64,000 nt of DNA from Strigomonas culicis (Eukaryota > Euglenozoa > Kinetoplastea > Trypanosomatida > Trypanosomatidae), in the NCBI GenBank assembly GCA_000482145.1, contig AUXH01000008.1, forward strand, positions 1 through 64,000. Direction: 5' to 3'. Below are positions 28,397-36,845 of this stretch, one piece after another. The stretch's first letter is position 1, and every line of letters starts with the position of its first letter. Position numbers and translations under genes: made by a program. A model generated the notes under the pieces. It made no database searches, was not told the origin of the DNA, and was given only the letters and a program-made list of their open reading frames with translations.

Positions 28397-31300
28397 ATGT
28401 ATAACACGAACAGTGGAAGGACACACCCCAAGACAAATCCGGTCGGGTGCAAAATGAACGACGCGGCGTACCCTTTCCGCGGGGAGCACAGACTGGAGGA
28501 CGTGATCAACCACGGCCACAGCGGCGTGGGGAAGAAGACGGCCTCGTCGCTGGGCCTCCGCATCACCGGCTCCAACCTCGTGATTGAGCAGATCCAGGTG
28601 CCCAAGGGGATCGATCTCTCGTGCGAGATCGGCATCGACGACAGCGCCCCCCGGCCCGTCACGTTCCAGGGCAACAAGCTGTCCCTCGCGGTGCCCGGGG
28701 ACGGCCGTGAGTACAACCTCACCGCCCTGCTGAAGAACGAGAACATGAAGCACTACTGCCGCATGTCCTTCAACGGCAGCGACGGGAAGAGCTTCATCCG
28801 CCTCCGCGCGCCGGACACAGTGTCGCCGGACCAGGTGTACCTCATCGTCGACGGCAAGCGGCTGCGGCCCGTCGGGGGCTGGTTCAATATTCCCCTTCAG
28901 GCGAAGGACTGCGCCATCGTCGCGACGCTGCCCACGCCGCGCGAGGAGGGGGGCAGCCACCACAGCCTCATGGACCGCCGGCCGTCCGACGCCGCGTCCC
29001 CGCTGCCGGCGGCCGCGGCACCGCTCCAAGCGCTTGTGTATGGGGCCGGCGCTGCCGCACCCGCGGCCCTGCCGCCCTTTGTCGTCGAGACGGTGCGCGG
29101 GTCGAGCCCGGCGGCGTCCCTGCAGTGCTCAGCGACGGGGCAGATGATTCCGCTGGAGGAGAACCAGGCCGTCGCGGTGCCCTCCAACGCGGGGCCCTAC
29201 CGCCTCGTGCTGCCCGCGGCGCAGCAAGTAGCCGCGACGCCGGCGCCGGCTCCAGCCGCCGCCACTCCCGCCGCTGCACCGACGCCGACAGCAACACCTG
29301 CGTCACCGCTTGCGGGTGCCGCCGCGGGTGGGACCCCGGGTGCGGCCGCGGCGCCTGTCGTTCCGGAGCTGGAGACGCGCCTCAACGCGGGGAGCGCGGG
29401 CAGCATGCCCTCCTACGTCGTGACGGCGAAGGGTCTCTATGTGCAGCTCAAGGCGGAGAACAATGCGACGGTGTCCGGTTACAACACCGCGACGCTGCAG
29501 CTGCCGAACCGCTATGCGCAGCGGGTCACGATCACCCTCACGGACGCGTCGAGCCGCGTGCTGATGAAGCAGACGTCCTTCCTGCCTACGACGCAGAGTC
29601 CGGCCATCAACCTGCGGCTGTCGGAGGACGCGAACGGCATGGCGGTGACCGCCGGCGACCGGTGCACCTTCACGGTGGGCACGACCAAGACGAACGGCAC
29701 CGCCGGCGCGCGCGTGAACCGCGCCTCGATGCAGCGCGTGACGGCGGAGCAGACCCACATGGACGGCTCCGCCTCCAGCGTGACGCTCGACATCGGCGCG
29801 CGGCCGTCGCAGCCCGGCGCCGGCGGCATGTCAGGCAGCTACAGCATGCTGTCGGGGTCGCCCACGACCGCCACGCCGGGCGGCGTCGCCGCCGCGCGGC
29901 CGGAGGACCAGTGGCTGCAGCAGGTCGCGACGGCGCTCAACGCGCCCAACATGGACGAGGCGCGCCGCACGATGCAGCAGGTCCGTGCACCGAACGCGAA
30001 CGCCTCGACGGTCGTGTCCTTCGTGAACGAGGTGCTCTTCAAGCCGCCGCCGACCATCTCCTTCCTTCCGCAACCGGACCTGATCAAGACGATTCAGTGT
30101 CCGGGCTACAACATCTCGGCCACCATCGGCAATCAGCCGCCCTGCCTCATTCCGACGAACAGCCAGGTGAGTGTGCCGGGCAACGTCACGACGGTCCTCA
30201 CCGCCGTGCACTCGAAGAACGGCCGGCCCGTCGCGGCGTGCCGCATCCTGTCGACGCCGGCGAATGCGGCAGCCGCGCGGACGTCCCCCGGGGCCTCCGT
30301 GGTGAATCCGGGCGACGCCGACGCGCAGTTTGTGTCGCGGCTGCTGGATAGCCTGCAGCGCGCCAACGTGGACCCGCAACGCGTCGCGGACGACCTGAAC
30401 GGCCTCAACACGACGCCGTACAGCCCGGCCGGCCAGCGCGCGGTGCCGCTGCTGGTGAACACACTGCGTGGCGTGCCGACGGGCAGCCCCGCGCAGGAGA
30501 AGTTCCTCTTCACCTGCGGCAACGGGTTCCTGCAGAACATCTACACGAACCAGCCGCAGCTGCAGCTCTACGCGGCGGTGGACGGCCAGGAGCCCTACGC
30601 GATCCACCAGCGCGGCCGTGTCCCCGTCACCGGCACGCTCGAGGGCGAGCGGCCGCACTTTGTCCAGCTGACCGCGCGCGACCCGGCGACGAACGCAGTC
30701 AAGGGGGAGATGGTGCTGACGGTCATGGGCGCCGCTCCGGTGCCCGCGCCGCCGTCGTCGGCAGCGACCGTGTTTCCCGGGGAGAACTTCATGTCCGCTC
30801 AGGCGCCCGCGTTCGCGGCGTCGCCGGAGCCGACCGTGAGCACGGCGGCGCCCGGCAGCAGCTCCTTGTCGGAACAGCCGGCGCCGTTCCTGGACGTGGC
30901 GCTGCAGCAGGTGGGGCCGGACTGCGCGGCCCACTTCACGTGCGCGCCGCACCTGCGCATCGTCTGCAACGTGGACGGCGTGGGCGGCGACACGGGGCGG
31001 TGCGACTTTGCGACCAAGATGGGCGGGGACCGGCCGCACCGCGTTGTGGTGAATCTCATCGACAGCTACGGCAAGGTGGCGTTCCACCAGAAGTTCGACC
31101 TGCCGTCGCTGTGCAGCGCGTCGGTGTGGGGCCTGGCGCTGGCGCCCAACGGGCTTGCGCTGGACCCGGACCAGAGTGCCGCGACGTCCTTCTCCATCGA
31201 CCGCTCCGTCGAGCGTGCGGTGCAAGGCAACTTCATCGCCTTCGACACGAGCACGCCGCACTTTCTGCTGCTCAAGAAGTACCTCAACGGCGTCCAGGGC

Positions 31301-31645
31301 GCGTGCACCGGCGAGGTGGGGCTGCGCGTCCCCGCCGGGCTGGGCGGCGACGGCGCCGGCCTCACAGGCATCCCGCGCGACCTCCTGGAGCTGCTGCAGC
31401 TCTACAAGCGGCGCTCGATGGGGCAGATGGACGACGCGGGGCTCAAGCGCGAGCTGTACAGCCTCTACAACCGGTGCAGCACGCCGCAGGTGAAGGATCT
31501 CATCGCGTTGCTGCTGCAGGGATGGCCGGCCCAGAATGCGCCGGTGGCGCCGCTGCCGGTGGCGCTGACCACCGCCGTTTCCTCTCCGACACCCGTCAGC
31601 AGTGTCGACAGTCGGGTCTACTTTCGACTCACGGGCAATTGCTAA
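28397..31645 (+). CDS. Hypothetical protein built from a diverged beta-rich repeat
   Basis: 1082 aa (1063 if ATG 28454 is used). No named family recognised. At least five segments share one pattern of alternating hydrophobics, a VPG/LP turn and a final TAxxxxxGRxxxxxxF strand: about residues 72-126 (LSLAVPGDGREYNLTALLK), 350-400 (RVTITLTDASSRVLMKQTSF), 571-620 (VSVPGNVTTVLTAVHSKNGR), 720-778 (VPVTGTLEGERPHFVQLTAR) and 854-905 (RVVVNLIDSYGKVAFHQKF); a shorter sixth lies near 235-275. The 350-428 and 854-935 copies also align beyond the core. Ala/Pro-rich linkers (about 275-325) separate modules. The last 100 residues are helical (LLELLQLYKRRSMGQMDDAG). No signal peptide or membrane segment. 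A multi-domain scaffold is a reasonable inference only. Confidence 0.82.
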   Translation: MYNTNSGRTHPKTNPVGCKMNDAAYPFRGEHRLEDVINHGHSGVGKKTASSLGLRITGSNLVIEQIQVPKGIDLSCEIGIDDSAPRPVTFQGNKLSLAVPGDGREYNLTALLKNENMKHYCRMSFNGSDGKSFIRLRAPDTVSPDQVYLIVDGKRLRPVGGWFNIPLQAKDCAIVATLPTPREEGGSHHSLMDRRPSDAASPLPAAAAPLQALVYGAGAAAPAALPPFVVETVRGSSPAASLQCSATGQMIPLEENQAVAVPSNAGPYRLVLPAAQQVAATPAPAPAAATPAAAPTPTATPASPLAGAAAGGTPGAAAAPVVPELETRLNAGSAGSMPSYVVTAKGLYVQLKAENNATVSGYNTATLQLPNRYAQRVTITLTDASSRVLMKQTSFLPTTQSPAINLRLSEDANGMAVTAGDRCTFTVGTTKTNGTAGARVNRASMQRVTAEQTHMDGSASSVTLDIGARPSQPGAGGMSGSYSMLSGSPTTATPGGVAAARPEDQWLQQVATALNAPNMDEARRTMQQVRAPNANASTVVSFVNEVLFKPPPTISFLPQPDLIKTIQCPGYNISATIGNQPPCLIPTNSQVSVPGNVTTVLTAVHSKNGRPVAACRILSTPANAAAARTSPGASVVNPGDADAQFVSRLLDSLQRANVDPQRVADDLNGLNTTPYSPAGQRAVPLLVNTLRGVPTGSPAQEKFLFTCGNGFLQNIYTNQPQLQLYAAVDGQEPYAIHQRGRVPVTGTLEGERPHFVQLTARDPATNAVKGEMVLTVMGAAPVPAPPSSAATVFPGENFMSAQAPAFAASPEPTVSTAAPGSSSLSEQPAPFLDVALQQVGPDCAAHFTCAPHLRIVCNVDGVGGDTGRCDFATKMGGDRPHRVVVNLIDSYGKVAFHQKFDLPSLCSASVWGLALAPNGLALDPDQSAATSFSIDRSVERAVQGNFIAFDTSTPHFLLLKKYLNGVQGACTGEVGLRVPAGLGGDGAGLTGIPRDLLELLQLYKRRSMGQMDDAGLKRELYSLYNRCSTPQVKDLIALLLQGWPAQNAPVAPLPVALTTAVSSPTPVSSVDSRVYFRLTGNC

Positions 31646-32366
31646 GGTGGAGAGTCTAGAGTCTGTAAGCAATCGATATTTCCTTTTTTTTTTACTTATT
31701 TTTTGTTTTTGTTTCGTAAGGTGATGGATACGAATAGATACCTAGACGCATGTGTGCCCCCTTTTTTTCTTTTATTATTATTTCCCCCTTTTCGTTGCCT
31801 TTTGAGAAATGGACACAAACACACATATTTATATGTGTGCGTCTGTATTCTTCTGTATGTTTGTTTCTTTTTTCTGTAGAAGCTAGACTTTTGTCCTTTT
31901 TATTCTTATACGTTTGTCATTTCATAACAGTTTTTGTTGTTATTGTTAATACACATAGATATGCAAAGGAACATGGTCATAACGCCGCTATTGTGCTCCG
32001 CATCTATCCCGTAACATGTTAGGTCTTGATTCCTGTGTATGAAATGGGAATGAAGGAAATGTGAAAACATACATGATTCTTCCCTCCTTCTCTCATTTCT
32101 TCAATTTTTTTTTTTGACTACCTCGCTCACCCTTAGCAGTATCGCACATCTGTTTTGGTTGTGTGTTTCTATATCGTTGTACCATTCGTTTAGTTTGCTT
32201 GTTAAGTCTGTATACATTATCTTTCACGACTTTATCATTTATCTGTTCTTTTCCTATTCAGACACTTCAGGTGAGACGCACGCTTTTGTTTCTCAACAAC
32301 TCTATACATATCGGTGCGCGGCTTTATTCATACACAACAACAACACCCACAAAAAGAGTCTAGAAC
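31646..32366 (+). other. Long AT-rich spacer, 721 bp
   Basis: T-rich with many short runs. Open frames of 60-95 codons (for example from 31750 and 32114) are T-rich, Phe/Ser/Leu-biased and unlike the GC-rich coding style here, so I do not call them. The likely acceptor is CTTTTCCTATTCAG, AG at 32260-32261, about 105 nt before ATG 32367. Confidence 0.5.
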
Positions 32367-34496
32367 ATGATGACCTCACCGCAGCTCGACTACCCGCATG
32401 ACGCCGTGTTTGGGTTCCCGGACCATGCGACGTCGCCTGTTCCTCGTCCGCCCGCGGTGTCCAACACCCACCCGAAGCGCCCCACGCGCCCCGGCAGCAA
32501 GGGCCCTGCGAGCAGCAAGACGCCCAACCGCCCAGCCCGGCAGAGGATGCGGCCGACCCCCGCGGGCCCACCCGTCGGCGGGCTCAACGCGGCGAGGGCG
32601 CAGCGCGGGGACGTGGTGCCGCAGCGGCCGCAGGGCCGCCCGAGCTCGGCGAGGCCCTCCCCCCCGCCGCGCGGCGGTGCCGGCTCGGACGAGGGCGCCG
32701 ACGGGCCTCACGTGAACCGCTTCTACCGCGGTACCAGTGCGGTCCGCGCGCCGCCCGTGCCCGGCGAGAGCTTCCACCCCCACGCACCGCACGAGCGGAT
32801 GGCGGAGGCCGGCGGGTCGACGCTGGACCACCCCGACGCGGCCCGCTCGTGGTCCGTGCCGCCACCGCAGACGGCGGCGACGGTGCGCGAGGCCGCGTTC
32901 AGCCTCGGCGCGTGCACCACGGTGGGGCGCCGGCTGCTGCAGTGGGCGGAGGCCGCCGGCATGCAGCTCGCGCCGCCGGCCGCCGCGTTCGACCCGACGT
33001 TCCGCTTCAGCAAGGACCCAGGCCGCTACAAGCAGCTGTACAGGCGCTGCTGCGTGCAGAGCCGCAGCGCGATGGACCGGCTGGCGGACCCCTCCGCCAT
33101 CGGCGCCGTGCTGCGGTCCTGCGACGCGTCGGTGCGGGACGATCACGCGAGGGGGGGCGAGTCCGCGTCGCGGTCGCCCTCCCGCGGGCCGCAGCGCACG
33201 GACTCCAACGTGTTGCAGCAGAGCGGCCCCGGCGCGAACAGCGGGCTGCGGCAGGTGCGGCTGCAGCGGGAGTACAGCCTCTGGTGCAAGTGGCAGGTCG
33301 TCCACTTCTTCGATAAACCCTCGTCCTACATTAGCAACGTGTGGCGCCACCTCCAGAACAGCCCCGCGATGGAGAACCCGAGCGCGCTGAGCGGCCGCTA
33401 CGTGATCCCCTCCGACACGAAGCTGACGACGCTCGTCGCCGCCGCGGAGCACGAGCGGAGGCGGCTGCGCTACTTCACGAAGCTGCTACGGGAGGAGTTC
33501 GGACTGCGCGAGGAGGACGTGGACGGCGGGGACGCCGCGAACACGTCGCAGCGGGCGCACTCCGTCACGGTGAGCGACGCCGGCGCCGAGGAGGACGACC
33601 GCGGCGAGGCGGAGAGCACACTGGACGAGGCCATCAGCGGCAGCCACCGCGCGAGCCGCCTGGCCGCGACGCAGCCCTTTCTGGAGGTGCGCTACGACGC
33701 GGAGACAGCGCGGCTGCACTTGAGCGTCTACACGGGCGGCGAGGGCGACGAGGGTGAAGGCGCCACCTTCTTCGGGAAGTCCACCGCGGCGTGTCTGGAC
33801 AACTTCCGCTGGATCGTTCTCGAGGGGCTCTGGAACGGCCGCATTCTGTTCTTTGTCCCCCAGTTCGCCTACTCCCCCGTGAAGGAGGTGACGCACGCGC
33901 CGAGCGGGCACGATCAGGTTGTTATCGGCATCGACTCCCTCATCGTGCAGGGCATGAGCTGGAAGAAGATCACCGTGCCGCAGAGCGCGAGCGCGCCGAC
34001 GGGCCCTTACGTCTGCATGCGCTGCGGCAACCTTCGCGTGCAGCGCCACAATGCGCGCGTGCCGCCTCGGTCGGACCCGCAGCAGCGCGACCGCCTCCTT
34101 TGCGTCCTCTGCCGGCGAAAGACGTGCCACGTGAAGGCCCCGGAGCGGTACCCGGCGGCGCGCGATCTGCTGCGCCGCCGCCTCGCGTGCATCCCCGACG
34201 GCGACGTCGACGACGGTGGTGCGGTGCCATACCACCCCGGGTATGACACGACGTACGTGGAGACGGGCGACCGGTCGATGGCCGTGACCGCCACGCGCCC
34301 GTCCCGCGAGGAGCGCATTCGCGACGCCTACCTGGAGGCCGTGCATCAGCTGACCTACGGCACCGTCAGCCACCGCAAGCCGGCGTGGCGGCGTTGCAGG
34401 AACGTCGACCACCGTGCTCTATTTGTTCCATACTCTTCCCTCGGATTTGTCCCGGCAAAACCGAAACTGTTCAAGCGGAAATACGTATCTCAATAG
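32367..34496 (+). CDS. Hypothetical protein with C-terminal zinc ribbon
   Basis: 709 aa, not recognised. Residues 1-170 are Pro/Arg/Ala-rich and disordered. A folded central part begins near 175 (AAFSLGACTTVGRRLLQWAEA) and includes a helical, aromatic-rich stretch near 300-380 (YSLWCKWQVVHFFDKPSSYI; HERRRLRYFTKLLREEFGL). An acidic linker (about 385-425) follows. A four-cysteine zinc ribbon is clear: Cys550-x2-Cys553 (YVCMRCGNL) and Cys579-x2-Cys582 (LLCVLCRRK), with Cys587 and a His close by. The C-terminus is basic. Zinc ribbons of this type occur in RNA-polymerase, translation and RNA-binding proteins; no specific role can be assigned. Two consecutive ATG codons occur at the start. Confidence 0.8.
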   Translation: MMTSPQLDYPHDAVFGFPDHATSPVPRPPAVSNTHPKRPTRPGSKGPASSKTPNRPARQRMRPTPAGPPVGGLNAARAQRGDVVPQRPQGRPSSARPSPPPRGGAGSDEGADGPHVNRFYRGTSAVRAPPVPGESFHPHAPHERMAEAGGSTLDHPDAARSWSVPPPQTAATVREAAFSLGACTTVGRRLLQWAEAAGMQLAPPAAAFDPTFRFSKDPGRYKQLYRRCCVQSRSAMDRLADPSAIGAVLRSCDASVRDDHARGGESASRSPSRGPQRTDSNVLQQSGPGANSGLRQVRLQREYSLWCKWQVVHFFDKPSSYISNVWRHLQNSPAMENPSALSGRYVIPSDTKLTTLVAAAEHERRRLRYFTKLLREEFGLREEDVDGGDAANTSQRAHSVTVSDAGAEEDDRGEAESTLDEAISGSHRASRLAATQPFLEVRYDAETARLHLSVYTGGEGDEGEGATFFGKSTAACLDNFRWIVLEGLWNGRILFFVPQFAYSPVKEVTHAPSGHDQVVIGIDSLIVQGMSWKKITVPQSASAPTGPYVCMRCGNLRVQRHNARVPPRSDPQQRDRLLCVLCRRKTCHVKAPERYPAARDLLRRRLACIPDGDVDDGGAVPYHPGYDTTYVETGDRSMAVTATRPSREERIRDAYLEAVHQLTYGTVSHRKPAWRRCRNVDHRALFVPYSSLGFVPAKPKLFKRKYVSQ

Positions 34497-34930
34497 TCAC
34501 CACTTCTTTTTTTTGTTTGTTTGATCGTGTGCCATAAGCTCTTTTTTTATATATACGTATACACTGTTTACAGGAAGATTTATTTCAACACCTTAAGTTT
34601 TTTGTACCATCGTCTTGTTTTATTGTTCTCTGTTACCTTTCGTTTTCCTTTTACTGTAACGTGTTAGAGTATCAAAAACAGACTGCACTTGATCGCGCGA
34701 CGCAATCCTTTGTTCTTCACTACCCCGTGTAGTAATGCTAAAAGTGCCTCACCACATAGATCGATATGATCTATATCATTCGTGTTGTTCCATTCTTTCT
34801 CTCTCGCACCTTGTCTACTCTTTGAGAAGATACACGGTCACCCTTTATCTCATTTCGGTGTTGTTGTAGTTCTTATTGTTCCTTATCGTATTGAAGGCTT
34901 CGTTTCTTCTTCCACTAAGAGCACCCGAAA
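34497..34930 (+). other. Spacer with inverted repeat and SL acceptor
   Basis: AT-rich. A small palindromic element, ATAGATC / GATCTAT with a 5-nt loop, lies at 34756-34774. The T/C tract near 34901-34915 ends in ACTAAG (AG 34918-34919), giving an 11-nt leader for the CoA-transferase gene. Confidence 0.5.
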
Positions 34931-36430
34931 ATGAAACAGACCTCTCGACGTTTTATGAAGCCTGTCCTGGTGTCGCTCGATGAGGCGGTGCTGGACGTCA
35001 CGTCCGGCTCTAGCTTAGCGATCGGTGGCTTTGGCTTCTCCGGCGTTCCCTTTGAGCTGATGGAAGAGCTCCGCCGGCGGCCTGCGGTAAAGGACCTGAC
35101 GCTCATCATGGGCAGCATGTCCGGCGAGGACTGCGGCGTCGGCCCGCTCGCCGTGGCGGGGCAGCTCAAGAAGACGATCACGGCCTACATGGGTGAGAAC
35201 AAGGTGTTCTCGGACTGCTTCCAGGCGGGCAAGCTCGAGGTGGAGCTGTGCCCGATGGGCTCCCTGGTGGAGCGGCTGAATGCGGGGGGGACGGGCATCA
35301 AGGGGTTCTACACCACGACGGGGATGGGCACCGCGGTGTCGGAGGGCCGCATTCCGCAGCGCTTCGCGCCGGACGGCAGCGGGACGGTGGTGCAGTACTC
35401 CGCCCCGCGCGAGACGCGCTGCGTGGACGGGGAGTGGTGCGTCTTCGAGCCCTCTCTCAAGACGGACTTTGCGCTCATCAAGGCGTGGAAGGCGGACCGG
35501 CGCGGCAACTGTGTCTTCCGCGGCGTGGCGCGTAACTTCAACCTTGCGGCCGCGAAGGCCTCCAGGGTGTGCATCCTGCAGGTAGACGAGCTGGTGGAGT
35601 GTGGCGAGCTGGACCCGAACTATGTGCACATGCCGGGCGTCTACGTGGACCGCATCGTGCACGTCCCCAACTCGATTCAGAAGATTGAGCACCTCGTCAA
35701 GCTCGACGAGAGCGGCGGGAAGGCGGTGAACCACAACGACGCGAAGCACCGCATGGCGCGGCGGGCGGCACTGGAGGTGGAGGACGGCATGGTGCTCAAC
35801 CTCGGCATCGGCACGCCCACCTTCGTCACGAGCTACATCCCCCCGGCGGTGAAGGTGCTGCTGATGGCAGGCAACGGGCTGCTCGGCGTCGGGCCCTTCC
35901 CCCGCGCGGACGAGGTCGACCCGGACGTGCTCAACGCAAGCAAGCAAACCGTCACGGTGGACCGGACGGTCGGTGCGACGTTCCTTGACTGCGTAGAGGC
36001 GATGGGCCTCGTGCGCGGCGGCTACGTCGACATGGCCATGATGGGCGCCATGGAGGTCGCCGAGAATGGCGACCTGGCGAACTGGATGGTGCCCGGCAAG
36101 CGCATGAGCGGCATGGGGGGCGGGATGGAGCTGGTGCAGAGCGGCTGCAGGGTGATCATTCTGACGAACCATGTGAACAACGACGGGACGCCGAAGCTCT
36201 TGCGGCGGTGCAGGGCGCCACTGACCGGGCGCGGTGTCGTGGACAAGATCATCACGGACCTCGCGGTCTTTGATGTGGTTAAATCCAGCGTAAGCCCCGA
36301 CCTGAACTCGCTTCTGTTGACGGAGTTAGCAGAGGGCGTCACGCTGGATGAAGTGAAGGCCAAGACAGAGGCTGTCTTTAAGGTTTCGCCTGACCTCAAG
36401 TCGATACCACTGGCCACTGTGATCGAGTAA
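34931..36430 (+). CDS. SCOT/ASCT-type CoA transferase paralogue lacking the catalytic Glu
   Basis: 499 aa. Belongs to the succinyl-CoA:3-ketoacid / acetate:succinate CoA transferase family (mitochondrial, class I), with both halves fused: alpha half with IGGFGFSGVPFELM near residue 33 and AWKADRRGN near 183; beta half with NLGIGTPT near 294. In the class the CoA-accepting glutamate sits in the S/G-E-N-G motif. Here that motif reads AGNGLLG with Gly314 (GGC, 35870-35872) where Glu is expected, although the flanks NGLLGVGP are preserved. The GGAMDLV motif is also altered (GGGMELV) and VTMEH reads ILTNH. The ORF is intact with normal codon use, so it looks like a retained pseudoenzyme or altered-function paralogue rather than a decayed pseudogene. 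N-terminus MKQTSRRFMK could be a short mitochondrial presequence. The next gene is its tandem paralogue. Confidence 0.9.
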   Translation: MKQTSRRFMKPVLVSLDEAVLDVTSGSSLAIGGFGFSGVPFELMEELRRRPAVKDLTLIMGSMSGEDCGVGPLAVAGQLKKTITAYMGENKVFSDCFQAGKLEVELCPMGSLVERLNAGGTGIKGFYTTTGMGTAVSEGRIPQRFAPDGSGTVVQYSAPRETRCVDGEWCVFEPSLKTDFALIKAWKADRRGNCVFRGVARNFNLAAAKASRVCILQVDELVECGELDPNYVHMPGVYVDRIVHVPNSIQKIEHLVKLDESGGKAVNHNDAKHRMARRAALEVEDGMVLNLGIGTPTFVTSYIPPAVKVLLMAGNGLLGVGPFPRADEVDPDVLNASKQTVTVDRTVGATFLDCVEAMGLVRGGYVDMAMMGAMEVAENGDLANWMVPGKRMSGMGGGMELVQSGCRVIILTNHVNNDGTPKLLRRCRAPLTGRGVVDKIITDLAVFDVVKSSVSPDLNSLLLTELAEGVTLDEVKAKTEAVFKVSPDLKSIPLATVIE

Positions 36431-36845
36431 CAAGTCCGTTTCGAGTTGCATTTTAACGGCTGTCTTTGTTGTAGCGGCCTACGACTCTCTGTCCCTCTTC
36501 ATGTCTCTCTTTTTGCTGTTGCGTGCCATGAAATACGCGCTATGTCTTAATATCTCTTCTTCGTATCGTGTGCTTTTCTTAACCCATGCACGTCATTCCT
36601 TGTGCGATGTACATGTTCTTGCTCGTATCACTGAGAGAAAAATATTCCACCGGATTGCACATGCCTCTCTCCTTTTTCGTACTTACGTGCCTACTTCTTC
36701 TCGCCTTCTTCATTGTCTTGTATGCTCATGCAGAATACAGTTCATAGCAACCCGTCTTTACCAGCGCATTCCGCTTGAGTTCTCCTCTATCCTTGTTAAC
36801 TTTTCATTCCATTCTTACCTTTTGTTTTAAGACGCCTCCTCCAAC
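36431..36845 (+). other. Spacer between the tandem CoA-transferase genes
   Basis: T/C-rich, less AT-biased than others. A T-rich tract (about 36800-36828) ends in TTTTAAG (AG 36830-36831), 14 nt before ATG 36846. The open frame at 36501-36830 runs across the tract and acceptor and is not a gene. Confidence 0.55.

Noticed and set aside
31750..32401. Two ORFs of 90 and 95 codons in the 721-bp spacer
   Set aside because: T-rich, Phe/Ser/Leu-biased and unlike the local coding style; the second overlaps the true start of the 32367 gene in another frame.
34756..34774. Palindrome ATAGATC/GATCTAT as an operator or terminator
   Set aside because: Short, in AT-rich spacer; operators and rho-independent terminators are not expected in this lineage.
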